A DNA stretch of 64,000 nucleotides from UBA4615 sp964399635 (GCA_964399635.1 CAYNRU010000028.1:1-64000), one strand, 5' to 3'; shown: positions 15,689-25,156, numbered from the stretch's first letter. Notes: a model not told the origin generated them from the sequence alone. Numbers and translations are program-made.

Positions 15689-18424
15689 GTGACTTCACGG
15701 GCTTCGCGCGAAGAACCGACCCATAAGATGCTTTCCCCTCGAATCCTCGCCTCCGCAGTTTGCATCGCGCTGGCCTCGCTGTCGGCGACCGCCGACGCCG
15801 CCGGGCTGGGTCGCCTGAGCGTGCAGTCCGGACTCGGCCAGCCGCTGCGTGCCGAGGTCGAGGTCACCTCGCTCAGCCGGGACGAGGCACAGTCGCTGAC
15901 CGCCCGCCTGGCGCAGCCGGATGCCTTCCGCCAGGCCGGGCTGGAGTTCAACCCGGCCCTGTCGGGCCTGCGCTTCGCGATCGAACCGCGCGGCCCCCGA
16001 ACTTTCGTGCGGATCACCTCGGTCCAGCCGATCAATGAGCCCTTCGTCGACCTGCTGCTCGAGCTGAACTGGGCGACCGGCAAGTTCGTCCGCGAGTACA
16101 CCTTCCTGCTAGACCCGCCCGAGGTTCGCGCCACCCGCGAGCCGGTCGAGGGCGGCCCGTCGCGTACCGAGGCCGTGGCCCCGGTGGCCGGCGCCACCTC
16201 GTCGGTGTCTCCGGCGCCCGCGGCCCCGACCGAGGGTGCCGTCCGCCCCGCGCCTGCCACCCCGGCCCGTGCCGAGCGTCCCGCCCGCGTCGAGACGCCT
16301 CGTCCGGCCGCCGCGCCCGCCCGCGCCGAGACCGGCGCCGCACCCGGCTCGGTCGAGGTCCGCCGCGGCGACACGCTCGGCAACATCGCCCGCAACCTGC
16401 GCCCCGAGGGCGTCAGCCTCGATCAGGCGATGATCGCTATCTACCGCGCCAATCAGTCGGCATTCATCGGCAACGTCAATCTGGTGCGCGAAGGCGCCCG
16501 GCTGACCATTCCGGACCGCGGTGCGATGGCCGCCGTCGACGCCGCCGAGGCGGGCCGCGAGGTGCGCATGCAGAGCGCCGATTTTGCCGCCTACCGTCAG
16601 AAGCTGGCGGGCGCGCCCCGCAGCATCGAGGCCCCGCGTCCGGGCCAGACCGCCGCGGGCACCGTCGGCGGCCGCGTCGAGGACCGCTCGGCTGCCGCCG
16701 GCGGCGACCAGCTGCGCCTGTCCAAGCCGGGCACCGGCGCCGGCGCGGCGGGCGCAGCCGTCGGAGCGCAGGCGTCCCGCGCGCCGGCCGCGGAGCAGGA
16801 GGTCGCCCGCAGCGCCGCCCTCAAGGAAGCCAACTCCCGCGTCGCCGACCTGGAAAAGAACGTCGCCGACCTGCAGAAGCTGGTCGAGCTGAAGAACCGC
16901 TCGATGTCCGACCTGCAAAAGCAGCTCGACGAAGCCAAGGCCGCCGCCAGGACGGTGACCGGCCAGGTGACGGCCCCACCCGTGCCGGTGGTCCCGGCAC
17001 CCGCCGCCAAGGTCGAGGCGCCCAAGGTCGAGGCGCCGAAGGTCGAGGCGCCCAAGGCCGAAGCCCCGCCCCCGGGCGTCGAGGCGCCCAAGGCCGAGGT
17101 CCAGCGCATGGAGCCCCCGGTGGTGGCGGCGGCGCCGCCGGCCCCGGCCCCGGCCGCAGCGCAGCCGGCCGCTCCGGCCCCCGCCGCCAGCTTCGTCGAC
17201 GATCTGCTCGAGAACCCGTTCCTGCTGCCGGGGCTGGGCGGCATCGCCCTTCTGGGGGCCGGCTACGGCTGGTATGCGATGCGCCGCCGGCGCAAGGTCG
17301 AGAAGTTCGAGGACAGCCTGATCGCCGCCGAGGCGTTCACGGCCAACTCGCTGTTCGGCTCCACCGGCGGGCAGAGCGTCGACACCAGCAACAGCGTGTT
17401 CTCGTCGGGCGCGGCCGCCTCGTCGGCCGACGTGCACGCGACCGAGGTCGACCCGATCGCCGAGGCCGACGTGTATATCGCCTACGGCCGCGAGGCGCAG
17501 GCAGAGGAGATCCTGAAGGAGGCGCTCAAGCGTCAGCCGGAGCGCCAGGCCATCCGCCTGAAGATGCTCGAGATCTACGCGGGCCGCAAGGACGGCAAGG
17601 CGTTCGAGGCCGTAGCCCGTGACATGCACGAGATGACCGGCGGTCGCAACGAGGAGTGGCCGAAGGTGGTCACGCTGGGCCTGTCCATCGACCCGACCAA
17701 CGCGCTCTACGGCGGTGGGCCGCGAGCGGCGCCCGCCGCTGGCCTCGGTGCCTCCACCGCTGCCGCCTCCGCTGCCGCGGCCGCCGCTGCGGCCGGAGCG
17801 GCCGATCTCGACTTCCCGGAGCTGTCCATCGGTGGCCTCGCCCCACCGAAGGCCAAGGCAGCCCGGCTCGCCCAGGCCGACACCATCGAGATGCCGATCG
17901 CCGATCGGGACGACGGCATCCCGAGCCTGGATTTCGATCTGAACATCGACACCCGGATCGACCGGGCGGCGAGCCAGGAGGGCGCGATGATCGGCGATAG
18001 GCTGTCGGATATCGCGCCAGCCCGGACGCCAGCCGACCTGTCGGCCTCGCTCGATGACAGCTTCGAACTGCCGTCGCTCGATCTCGACGACCGGCCTGCG
18101 TCGACCCCGGGCGCGGCGGGTCACGACCTCGACATGCCCGCGCTCGGGCGCCTGTCGCAGGGCGGCTCGATGGGCAACTCGGGTCTGGACCTGTCCCCGA
18201 TCAGCCTCGATCTCGAGGCCGCGACCGTCGCGACCGACGACGCTGAGGGCGCGGCAGGCGGCGCCGGTCGCTGGCAGGAGATGGCGACCAAGCTCGATCT
18301 CGCCTCGGCCTACGAGGAGATCGGCGACAAGGAAGGCGCGCGCGAATTGCTGCAGGAAGTCATCAAGGGTGGCGATGGCGGTCAGCAGCAGAAGGCCCGC
18401 GCCATGTTGAGCAAGATCGGCTGA
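15689..18424 (+). CDS. fimV: FimV/HubP-family polar landmark and motility protein
   Basis: A large 911-residue inner-membrane protein related to FimV, which supports type IV pilus assembly and polar organisation in other bacteria. In order: signal peptide, FimV N-terminal domain (from GLGRLSVQSGLGQPLRAEVE), Ala/Pro-rich linker, a LysM peptidoglycan-binding domain (about 221-273), a coiled coil (about 376-424), a Pro/Lys/Glu-rich linker, one membrane helix (about 511-530), an acidic cytoplasmic region, and the conserved C-terminal domain (about 861-911). The GTG at 15689 after GGGGGA is chosen; the ATG at 15728 would shorten the signal peptide. No pilus genes are in the window. Its place between asd and truA is conserved. 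Confidence 0.93.
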   Translation: MTSRASREEPTHKMLSPRILASAVCIALASLSATADAAGLGRLSVQSGLGQPLRAEVEVTSLSRDEAQSLTARLAQPDAFRQAGLEFNPALSGLRFAIEPRGPRTFVRITSVQPINEPFVDLLLELNWATGKFVREYTFLLDPPEVRATREPVEGGPSRTEAVAPVAGATSSVSPAPAAPTEGAVRPAPATPARAERPARVETPRPAAAPARAETGAAPGSVEVRRGDTLGNIARNLRPEGVSLDQAMIAIYRANQSAFIGNVNLVREGARLTIPDRGAMAAVDAAEAGREVRMQSADFAAYRQKLAGAPRSIEAPRPGQTAAGTVGGRVEDRSAAAGGDQLRLSKPGTGAGAAGAAVGAQASRAPAAEQEVARSAALKEANSRVADLEKNVADLQKLVELKNRSMSDLQKQLDEAKAAARTVTGQVTAPPVPVVPAPAAKVEAPKVEAPKVEAPKAEAPPPGVEAPKAEVQRMEPPVVAAAPPAPAPAAAQPAAPAPAASFVDDLLENPFLLPGLGGIALLGAGYGWYAMRRRRKVEKFEDSLIAAEAFTANSLFGSTGGQSVDTSNSVFSSGAAASSADVHATEVDPIAEADVYIAYGREAQAEEILKEALKRQPERQAIRLKMLEIYAGRKDGKAFEAVARDMHEMTGGRNEEWPKVVTLGLSIDPTNALYGGGPRAAPAAGLGASTAAASAAAAAAAAGAADLDFPELSIGGLAPPKAKAARLAQADTIEMPIADRDDGIPSLDFDLNIDTRIDRAASQEGAMIGDRLSDIAPARTPADLSASLDDSFELPSLDLDDRPASTPGAAGHDLDMPALGRLSQGGSMGNSGLDLSPISLDLEAATVATDDAEGAAGGAGRWQEMATKLDLASAYEEIGDKEGARELLQEVIKGGDGGQQQKARAMLSKIG

Positions 18425-18503
18425 CCCGGCGCCGCGCCGCGCCCCTCGGGGTCGCTGCGCGGACGCCCGGCGCGCCCGGTGACGACGCACCGGTCATGAC
18501 GCG

Positions 18504-19325
18504 GTGAGATTGGCCCTAGGCCTGGCCTACGACGGCTCGGCATTTCCCGGTTGGCAGACCCAGCCTTCGCGTAGCGCCATTCAGGACGTGGTCGAGGCCT
18601 CGCTGTCTGCGCTCGCCGGCCACCCGGTCTCCACGGTCTGCGCGGGACGCACCGATGCCGGGGTGCACGCGCTGCGCCAGGTGGTCCACCTCGACACGGA
18701 CGCGCGCCGCCCGCTGAACGCCTGGGTACGCGGCGTCAACGCGCGCCTGCCGGCCAGCGTCGCGGTGCAGTGGTCCCGCAGCGTGCCCGAAGACTTCCAC
18801 GCACGCTTCGGAGCGCGCTGCCGCACCTACCGGTACCTCATCCGCTGTGCCCCGACGCCGCACCCGCTGTGGCGCGAGCGGGCAGGGTGGGTGTTCCGCC
18901 CGCTCGAGGTGGAGCCCATGCGCGCGGCCGCCGCGCACCTGGTGGGCACCCACGACTTTTCGGCGTTCCGCTCATCGCAATGCCAGGCCCGCACGCCGGT
19001 GCGCACGCTCACCCGCCTCGACGTGACGCGGCGCGGTGACTTCGTCGAGTTCACGCTCGTCGCTAACGCCTTCCTGCACCACATGGTGCGCAACGTCGTC
19101 GGCGCGCTGGTGTACGTCGGCACCGGCCGCCAGCCGCCGGACTGGCTCGCCGAGCTGCTCGCCGCGCGCCGCCGCGCACTGGCCGCGCCGACCTTCTCGC
19201 CCGCCGGGCTGTACCTCGCAGGCGTCGACTACGACGTGGCGCTCGGGCTGCCCACGCAGGTGCTCGATCCGCTCGCGCCGGCCGCCGACCCGCTTGCGCC
19301 CGAGCCCGAACCCGGCGAAGGTTGA
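18504..19325 (+). CDS. truA: tRNA pseudouridine(38-40) synthase
   Basis: Makes pseudouridine at positions 38-40 in the anticodon arm of many tRNAs. The 273-residue protein has the catalytic Asp51 in CAGRTDAGVHALRQVVH and the family start LALGLAYDGSAFPGWQTQ. The start codon is GTG at 18504; the nearby ATG is out of frame. A Pro/Ala-rich tail of about 15 residues extends the C-terminus. It precedes trpF by only four bases, so it is probably translated from the same message as the trp genes. Confidence 0.96.
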   Translation: MRLALGLAYDGSAFPGWQTQPSRSAIQDVVEASLSALAGHPVSTVCAGRTDAGVHALRQVVHLDTDARRPLNAWVRGVNARLPASVAVQWSRSVPEDFHARFGARCRTYRYLIRCAPTPHPLWRERAGWVFRPLEVEPMRAAAAHLVGTHDFSAFRSSQCQARTPVRTLTRLDVTRRGDFVEFTLVANAFLHHMVRNVVGALVYVGTGRQPPDWLAELLAARRRALAAPTFSPAGLYLAGVDYDVALGLPTQVLDPLAPAADPLAPEPEPGEG

Positions 19326-19329
19326 CCCC

Positions 19330-19974
19330 ATGCGCACCCGCATCAAGTTCTGCGGCCTGGTCCGCCCCGACGATGTCGACACCGCGGTCGCCCTCGGGGT
19401 CGATGCGATCGGCTTCGTGTTCTATCCGCGCAGCCCGCGCGTGCTGAGCCTCGAGGAGGCCGCCGCGTTGCGCCGCCGCCTGCCGTCTTTCGTGTCGGCC
19501 GTGGGCCTGTTCGTCGACGAGCGCAGCGCGGTCATCGCCGACACCGCCGCGCGGGTGGGGCTCGATGTGCTGCAACTGCACGGTGACGAATCCCCGTCAG
19601 AGGGGCGTGCTGCGGGCGAGGCCGCGGGCCGACCTTGGTGGAAGGGCATCCGCATGAGGCCGCAGACCGATTTGATATCATCGGCGAGTTCGTTCGAGGC
19701 TGCGGAGTGCCTGCTTCTGGACGCCTTCAGCGACGGCTACGGCGGCAGCGGCAAGACGTTCGACTGGTCCTGGATCCCCCCCGCACTGCCCGCCCGCATC
19801 ATTTTGTCCGGCGGTCTGGACGACGGCTCCGTGGCCGACGCGATCGCCCGCGTGGGGCCGTTCGCGGTCGACGTGTCGAGCGGTATCCAGGGCGACGGCC
19901 CCAGAATCAAGGACAGGGCCCGGATGGAGCGATTCGCTGCCGCCGTGCTCGCAGCCGATGCAGGTCGACCATGA
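19330..19974 (+). CDS. trpF: Phosphoribosylanthranilate isomerase
   Basis: Performs the Amadori rearrangement of phosphoribosylanthranilate in tryptophan synthesis. A 214-residue TIM barrel with the family start RIKFCGLVR (catalytic Cys8 by family comparison) and the phosphate-binding end ILSGGLDDGSVADAI and VDVSSGIQGDG. Start ATG at 19330, four bases after truA. Its stop overlaps the trpB start in an ATGA, so trpB translation is likely coupled. trpC, trpD and trpE are not in this window. Confidence 0.97.
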   Translation: MRTRIKFCGLVRPDDVDTAVALGVDAIGFVFYPRSPRVLSLEEAAALRRRLPSFVSAVGLFVDERSAVIADTAARVGLDVLQLHGDESPSEGRAAGEAAGRPWWKGIRMRPQTDLISSASSFEAAECLLLDAFSDGYGGSGKTFDWSWIPPALPARIILSGGLDDGSVADAIARVGPFAVDVSSGIQGDGPRIKDRARMERFAAAVLAADAGRP

Positions 19975-21170
19975 ATCCCTATGACCTCCCCGACGCACGC
20001 GGCCACTTCGGTCCGTACGGCGGCACCTTCGTCTCCGAAACCCTCATGCATGCGCTCGATGAGCTTCGGCAGGCCTACCAGCACTACAAGGACGATCCGG
20101 AGTTCGTGGCCGAGTTCCGCAGCGAACTCAAGCACTTCGTCGGCCGTCCGAGCCCCATCTACCACGCCAGGCGCTGGTCGGAGCGCCTGGGCGGCGCGCA
20201 GATCTACTTCAAGCGCGAAGACCTGAACCACACCGGCGCGCACAAGGTCAACAACACGATCGGCCAGGCGCTGCTCGCCAAGCGGATGGGCAAGCCCCGC
20301 GTGATCGCCGAGACCGGCGCCGGCCAGCACGGCGTGGCTACCGCGACGGTCGCCGCGCGCTTCGGCATGAAGTGCGTGGTCTACATGGGCATCACCGATG
20401 TCGCGCGCCAGGCGCAGAACGTCTACCGGATGAAGCTGCTGGGCGCCGAGGTGGTGCCGGTGGAGTCCGGCAGCAAGACGCTCAAGGACGCGCTCAACGA
20501 GGCCATGCGCGACTGGGTCTCCAACGTCGAGGACACGTTCTACATCATCGGCACGGTCGCGGGTCCGCATCCCTACCCGATGATGGTGCGCGACTTCAAC
20601 TCGGTGGTGGGCCAGGAATGCCTGTGGCAGATGCCCGAGATGATCGGTCGCCAGCCCGACTACATCCTCGCCTGCGTGGGCGGCGGGTCCAACGCGATCG
20701 GCGTGTTCCACCCGTACATTCCTCACGAGGAAGTCAAGCTGGTGGGCGTGGAGGCGGCGGGCGAGGGCATCGCGAGCGGGCGCCACTCGGCCTCGCTGAC
20801 CGCGGGCACGCCCGGCGTGCTGCACGGCAACCGCACCTACCTGCTGCAGGACGCCAACGGTCAGATCATCGATACGCATTCGGTGTCGGCCGGCCTCGAC
20901 TATCCCGGCGTGGGCCCCGAGCACGCCTGGCTCAAGGACATCGGCCGCGCCACCTACGTGCCGATCGACGACACCGAGACGCTCGCGGCCTTCCACGACT
21001 GCTGCCGCATCGAGGGCATCATCCCGGCGCTCGAGACCAGCCACGCGCTCGCCTACGCCGCCAAGCTCGCTCCCACGCTGCCCAAGGACAAGGCGATCCT
21101 GGTCAACCTGTCCGGCCGCGGCGACAAGGACATGCACACGGTCGCGCAGCGCGGCGGCCTGTCCCTCTGA
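19971..21170 (+). CDS. trpB: Tryptophan synthase beta chain
   Basis: Condenses indole with serine to make tryptophan, using PLP. The 399-residue protein has the PLP lysine at Lys92 in NHTGAHKVNN and the phosphate-binding loop CVGGGSNAIG. It ends with the family segment LSGRGDKDMHTV. The GAGQHGVATATVAA channel region is intact. It overlaps trpF by four bases and precedes trpA by 11 bases, consistent with stoichiometric expression of the alpha2-beta2 complex. Confidence 0.98.
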   Translation: MNPYDLPDARGHFGPYGGTFVSETLMHALDELRQAYQHYKDDPEFVAEFRSELKHFVGRPSPIYHARRWSERLGGAQIYFKREDLNHTGAHKVNNTIGQALLAKRMGKPRVIAETGAGQHGVATATVAARFGMKCVVYMGITDVARQAQNVYRMKLLGAEVVPVESGSKTLKDALNEAMRDWVSNVEDTFYIIGTVAGPHPYPMMVRDFNSVVGQECLWQMPEMIGRQPDYILACVGGGSNAIGVFHPYIPHEEVKLVGVEAAGEGIASGRHSASLTAGTPGVLHGNRTYLLQDANGQIIDTHSVSAGLDYPGVGPEHAWLKDIGRATYVPIDDTETLAAFHDCCRIEGIIPALETSHALAYAAKLAPTLPKDKAILVNLSGRGDKDMHTVAQRGGLSL

Positions 21171-21181
21171 GGCACGCCCCG

Positions 21182-22009
21182 ATGTCCCGTATCAGCGCCA
21201 CCTTCGAACGCCTGCGGGCCGCCGGCCGCAAGGCCCTGATCCCGTACTTCACGGCGGGTCATCCCGGCCGCGATCACGCGGTGCCGATGATGCATGCCCT
21301 CGCGCGCAACGGGGCCGACGTGATCGAGCTCGGCGTGCCGTTCTCCGACCCGATGGCCGACGGCCCGGTGATCCAGCGCTCGAGCGAGCAGGCGCTGGCG
21401 CTGGGCGTGGGCCTGGGCGACGTGCTGGAGTGGGTGCGGCTGTTCCGCCAGGACGACGACGTCACGCCGGTGGTGCTGATGGGCTATCTGAACCCGATCG
21501 AGCGGATGGGCACCGAGGCTTTCGTGCGGCGTGCCGCCGAGGCCGGTGTCGACGGCGTGCTGGTGGTCGACCAGCCGCCGGAGGAGGCCGAGGTGTTCGG
21601 GCCGCTGCTGCGCGCTCACGGCCTGGACCCCATCTTCCTGCTGGCCCCCACGTCCACGCCCGCGCGCATCGCGCAGGTCGCGCCGCTGGCCAGCGGCTAC
21701 GTGTACTACGTGTCGCTCAAGGGCGTCACCGGCGCCGGCACCCTCAACGTGCGCGAGGTGCTGGCCGCGCTGCCCGCGATACGCGAGGCGACCCGCCTGC
21801 CGGTGGGCGTGGGCTTCGGCATCCGCGACGGCGAGACCGCCCGCGCGATCTCCGAGCATGCCGACGCGGTCGTGATCGGCACCCGGCTGATCCAGGAGAT
21901 CGACGCCGCCGGCCCGCAGCACGCGGTCGAGAAGGCCGGCGCCTTCATCAAGGGCATCCGCGCCGCGATGGACGCGGGCCTGCCCGCCATCAGGGAGGCG
22001 GCACGATGA
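21182..22009 (+). CDS. trpA: Tryptophan synthase alpha chain
   Basis: Cleaves indole-3-glycerol phosphate to indole and glyceraldehyde-3-phosphate and passes indole to TrpB. The 275-residue TIM barrel has both catalytic acids, Glu49 (VIELGVPFSDP) and Asp60 (MADGP), and the phosphate-binding GVGFGIRDG. Its stop overlaps the accD start in ATGA. This couples tryptophan synthesis to a fatty-acid synthesis gene at the translational level, an arrangement conserved in Betaproteobacteria. Confidence 0.98.
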   Translation: MSRISATFERLRAAGRKALIPYFTAGHPGRDHAVPMMHALARNGADVIELGVPFSDPMADGPVIQRSSEQALALGVGLGDVLEWVRLFRQDDDVTPVVLMGYLNPIERMGTEAFVRRAAEAGVDGVLVVDQPPEEAEVFGPLLRAHGLDPIFLLAPTSTPARIAQVAPLASGYVYYVSLKGVTGAGTLNVREVLAALPAIREATRLPVGVGFGIRDGETARAISEHADAVVIGTRLIQEIDAAGPQHAVEKAGAFIKGIRAAMDAGLPAIREAAR

Positions 22010-22884
22010 GCTGGCTCGAGAAACTCCTGCCCCCACGCATCAAGCGGGCCGGCAGCCCCGGCGGCGGCAAGCGCACGGTACCAGAGGGCGTCTGGGTCAA
22101 GTGCTCGGGCTGCGACGCGGTGCTCTACCGCGCCGACCTCGAGAGCAACCTGATGGTCTGCCCCAAGTGCGACCACCACCTGCGCATCAACGCGCGCGGC
22201 CGCATCGACGCGCTGCTCGACGCCGAGGGCCGCTTCGAGATCGGCCAGGAGGTCGTGCCGATCGACGCGCTGAAGTTCAAGGACAGCCGCAAGTACCCCG
22301 ACCGCATCGCCGAGGCGATGGAGAGCACCGGCGAGACCGACGCGCTGGTCGTCGTGGGCGGTGCGATCCGTGCGCTGCCGGTCGTGGTCGCGGCCTTCGA
22401 GTTCGATTTCATGGGCGGCTCGATGGGTTCGGTGGTGGGCGAGCGCTTCGCGCGCGGCGTGCAGGTCGCGATCGACCAGAAGGTGCCCTTCGTGTCGGTG
22501 GCTGCCTCGGGTGGCGCGCGGATGCAGGAGGGCCTGATGTCGCTGATGCAGATGGCCAAGACCACCGCGATGCTCACCCAGCTGGCGCAGGTCCGGATGC
22601 CCTACATCTCGGTGTTGACCGACCCGACGATGGGCGGCGTGTCGGCGAGCTTCTGCTTCCTGGGCGACGTGGTCATCGCCGAGCCGCGCGCGCTGATCGG
22701 CTTCGCCGGCCCGCGGGTGATCGAGCAGACCGTGCGCGAGAAGCTGCCCGAAGGATTCCAGCGCGCCGAGTTCCTCATCGAGAAAGGCGCGATCGACATG
22801 ATCGTGCACCGCAAGGCCATGCGCGACGAGATCGCGCAGCTGCTCGCGCTGCTGCTGCGCCAGCCGACGGAGGCGTTGGCCTGA
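22006..22884 (+). CDS. accD: Acetyl-CoA carboxylase carboxyltransferase subunit beta
   Basis: Part of the carboxyltransferase that transfers CO2 from biotin to acetyl-CoA, giving malonyl-CoA for fatty acids. The 292-residue protein has a four-Cys zinc ribbon (Cys33, Cys36, Cys52, Cys55). The crotonase-like core contains SVAASGGARMQEGLMSLMQM and the oxyanion segment DPTMGGVSASF. The ATG overlaps the trpA stop. folC starts five bases after its stop. Confidence 0.98.
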   Translation: MSWLEKLLPPRIKRAGSPGGGKRTVPEGVWVKCSGCDAVLYRADLESNLMVCPKCDHHLRINARGRIDALLDAEGRFEIGQEVVPIDALKFKDSRKYPDRIAEAMESTGETDALVVVGGAIRALPVVVAAFEFDFMGGSMGSVVGERFARGVQVAIDQKVPFVSVAASGGARMQEGLMSLMQMAKTTAMLTQLAQVRMPYISVLTDPTMGGVSASFCFLGDVVIAEPRALIGFAGPRVIEQTVREKLPEGFQRAEFLIEKGAIDMIVHRKAMRDEIAQLLALLLRQPTEALA

Positions 22885-22889
22885 GCGCT

Positions 22890-24194
22890 GTGCCGCAGGA
22901 CGCCGCGCAGGCGCTGGCCGGCTGGCTGGCCCGGATCGAGCGGCTCCATCCCCAGGGCATCGCGCTCGGGCTGGACCGCGTGCGGGAGGTCGCGGCGCGG
23001 ATGCGCCTGCAGGTGCCCGGCACGACCATCGTGGTCGCCGGCACCAACGGCAAGGGCTCCACCTGCGCGATGCTCGAGGCCATACTGCTCGCCGGGGGCT
23101 ACCGGGTCGGCTGCTACACCTCGCCCCATCTCGTGCACTTCAACGAGCGTGCGCGCCTCGACGGCCAGCCCGCGACCGACGCGCAGCTGGTCGAGCAGTT
23201 CGAGGCGGTCGAGGCCGTGCGCGGCGACGTGCCGCTCACCTACTTCGAGTTCAGCACGCTCGCGATCCTGCGCCTGTTCCAGCAGGCTGCTCCCGATGCG
23301 CTGGTCCTCGAGATCGGCCTGGGCGGGCGGCTCGACGCGGTCAACATCGTCGATGCCGACTGCGCGATCGTGACCTGCATCGACATCGACCATGCCGAGT
23401 TCCTCGGCGACACCCGCGAGAAGATCGGCTGGGAGAAGTCGCACGTCTATCGCACCGGGCGGCCGGCGATCTGCACCGACCCCGTGCCGCCGCAGACGCT
23501 CGTCGATCACGCGACCGAGATCGGCGCGGACCTCTGGCGCTTCGGCCTCGACTTCAACTACTCGGGCGATCGCCAGCAGTGGAGCTACGGCGGGCGGGGC
23601 CACCGACGCAACAGCCTTGCCTATCCGGCGCTGCGCGGCGCCAACCAGCTGCTCAACGCGTCGGGGGTGCTCGCCGCGGTCGAATCGCTGCGCGACCGCC
23701 TGCCGGTGAGCGCGCAGGCGGTGCGCCAGGGCTTCGCGACGGTCGAGCTGCCGGGGCGCTTCCAGGTGCTGCCGGGTCGGCCGGCGGTGGTGCTCGATGT
23801 CGCGCACAACCCGCACGCGGTCGCGCATCTGGCGGCCAATCTCGACAACATGGGGTTCTTCCCCTGCACCTACGCCGTATTCGGCATGCTCGCCGACAAG
23901 GACGTCGGGGGCGCGATCGCGCACCTGCGCGGGCGCGTGGACCACTGGTTGTGCGTGGACCTGCCTGGGCCGCGCGGCGCGAGTGCGGCGGACCTCGCGC
24001 GGCGGCTGCGCGAGGCCGGCATCGAGCCGGGCCAGGGGCAGGACGCCGAGCGCACGATCACCTGTCACGCGTCGCCCGTCGAAGGGCTCGCGGCGGCGCG
24101 GGAGCGCGCCGACGACGATGATAGAATCATGGTCTTCGGGTCGTTCCTCACCGTGGCCGACGTGCTGTCCACGCGCGCCAGGCCCCGAACCTAG
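22890..24194 (+). CDS. folC: Bifunctional folylpolyglutamate/dihydrofolate synthase
   Basis: Adds glutamate to dihydropteroate and to folates, with ATP. The 434-residue protein has the P-loop GTNGKGST at 51-58, the YTSPHLVHFNER segment and EIGLGGRLDAVN of the Mur-ligase fold, then the C-terminal domain with DVAHNPHA. The start is taken as the GTG at 22890, five bases past the accD stop; no better start exists in frame. It is followed 14 bases later by the SPOR gene, in the usual accD-folC-SPOR-cvpA-purF order. Confidence 0.96.
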   Translation: MPQDAAQALAGWLARIERLHPQGIALGLDRVREVAARMRLQVPGTTIVVAGTNGKGSTCAMLEAILLAGGYRVGCYTSPHLVHFNERARLDGQPATDAQLVEQFEAVEAVRGDVPLTYFEFSTLAILRLFQQAAPDALVLEIGLGGRLDAVNIVDADCAIVTCIDIDHAEFLGDTREKIGWEKSHVYRTGRPAICTDPVPPQTLVDHATEIGADLWRFGLDFNYSGDRQQWSYGGRGHRRNSLAYPALRGANQLLNASGVLAAVESLRDRLPVSAQAVRQGFATVELPGRFQVLPGRPAVVLDVAHNPHAVAHLAANLDNMGFFPCTYAVFGMLADKDVGGAIAHLRGRVDHWLCVDLPGPRGASAADLARRLREAGIEPGQGQDAERTITCHASPVEGLAAARERADDDDRIMVFGSFLTVADVLSTRARPRT

Positions 24195-24208
24195 TCGGCT
24201 CCTCATCC

Positions 24209-25156
24209 ATGGCAACAGGGCAGTCGGCCCGGACGCGTCGTCGCGCGGCCGATTCACAAGACGATTCAGGCGACACCACGCTGCCGCAAAAGAAGCGCGC
24301 GCGGCATCGCCTGATCGGCGCGATCGCCGTCTGTCTGGTCGCGGCCGTCGTTGTCCCGCTGCTGCTCGAGTCCGAGCCTGCGCGGCCCGTGACCGACGTC
24401 GCCATCACGATTCCCTCGCGGGACATGCCGCTGCCCGCACGCGCGCCAGAGCCGCGCGCCGCCGACGGCAAGGGATCGGCTGCGCGTGCCCCCGACGCCC
24501 GTCTCGCGGAGACCCGGCCGGCCGATGCCCGGGTCGCCGATCCGAAAGCGATCGGCGGCAAGGCGGTCGACCCGAAAGCGCCCGACGGCAAGCCGGCCGA
24601 TCAGAAGCCGGTCGACGCCAAAGGCGCGCCCGCCGCAAAGGGCGCCGACGCCAAGGCAGGCGACGCCAAGGCAGGCAATGTCAAGGCAGGCGACGTCAAG
24701 GCAGGCGACGTCAAGGCCGGCGACGCCAAGGCAGGCGATGTGAAGCCGGCCGATGCCAAGGCCGCCGCCGGCCCCAAAGCCGCCGCCGACACCAAGGCCG
24801 CCGCCGACACCAAGGCCGCCGTCGACACCAAGGCCGCGGAGTCCCGGAGCGCGAAGGCCGATCCCGCCAAGGGCGCGGACCCGGTCGGGCAACTCGCTAC
24901 CGCGGCGCAGTCGCGCAACAAGGGCGAGACCCGCTACCTCGTGCAGGTCGGTGCCTTCAGCGGCGAGACCGCCGCGATCGGCGCGATGGACCGTGTGCAG
25001 GCCGCCGGCCTGACCGCCTTCACCGAGAAGATCAAGACCGACCGCGGCGAGCGCGTGCGCGTGAGGGTCGGACCCTTCGCCACCCGCGAGGCCGCCGAGC
25101 AGGCGCGCGAGCGCCTGAAGGCCGTCGGCGTCGAATCCGCGGTGATCGCGCCGTGA
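24209..25156 (+). CDS. SPOR domain-containing protein (DedD-like)
   Basis: A 315-residue, singly membrane-anchored protein expected to bind denuded glycan strands at the division site through its SPOR domain, as DedD does. Order: basic cytoplasmic N-terminus, one membrane helix (about 35-54), a very long Lys/Ala/Asp/Gly-rich linker, and a C-terminal SPOR domain (about 239-313) starting YLVQVGAFSGETAA. The linker contains two tandem arrays, annotated separately. The gene lies between folC and cvpA, a conserved position. A periplasmic lysine-rich linker of this length is unusual for DedD. Confidence 0.92.
   Translation: MATGQSARTRRRAADSQDDSGDTTLPQKKRARHRLIGAIAVCLVAAVVVPLLLESEPARPVTDVAITIPSRDMPLPARAPEPRAADGKGSAARAPDARLAETRPADARVADPKAIGGKAVDPKAPDGKPADQKPVDAKGAPAAKGADAKAGDAKAGNVKAGDVKAGDVKAGDAKAGDVKPADAKAAAGPKAAADTKAAADTKAAVDTKAAESRSAKADPAKGADPVGQLATAAQSRNKGETRYLVQVGAFSGETAAIGAMDRVQAAGLTAFTEKIKTDRGERVRVRVGPFATREAAEQARERLKAVGVESAVIAP
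24653..24757 (+). repeat. Seven tandem 15-bp units in the SPOR-protein linker
   Basis: Seven consecutive 15-base units of the type AAGGCAGGCGACGCC encode KAGD(A/V). Units three and four are identical, and the last (AAGCCGGCCGATGCC) is degenerate. Because 15 is a multiple of three, gain or loss of units would keep the frame. Confidence 0.9.
24776..24829 (+). repeat. Three tandem 18-bp units in the SPOR-protein linker
   Basis: Three consecutive 18-base units encode KAAADT, KAAADT and KAAVDT just downstream of the 15-bp array. They have nearly identical codons, suggesting recent duplication by slippage. Confidence 0.9.

Noticed and set aside
16109..18490. 793-codon minus-strand frame over fimV
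   Set aside because: Antisense shadow of a repetitive GC-rich gene. No domain is recognisable, and FimV signatures lie on the other strand.
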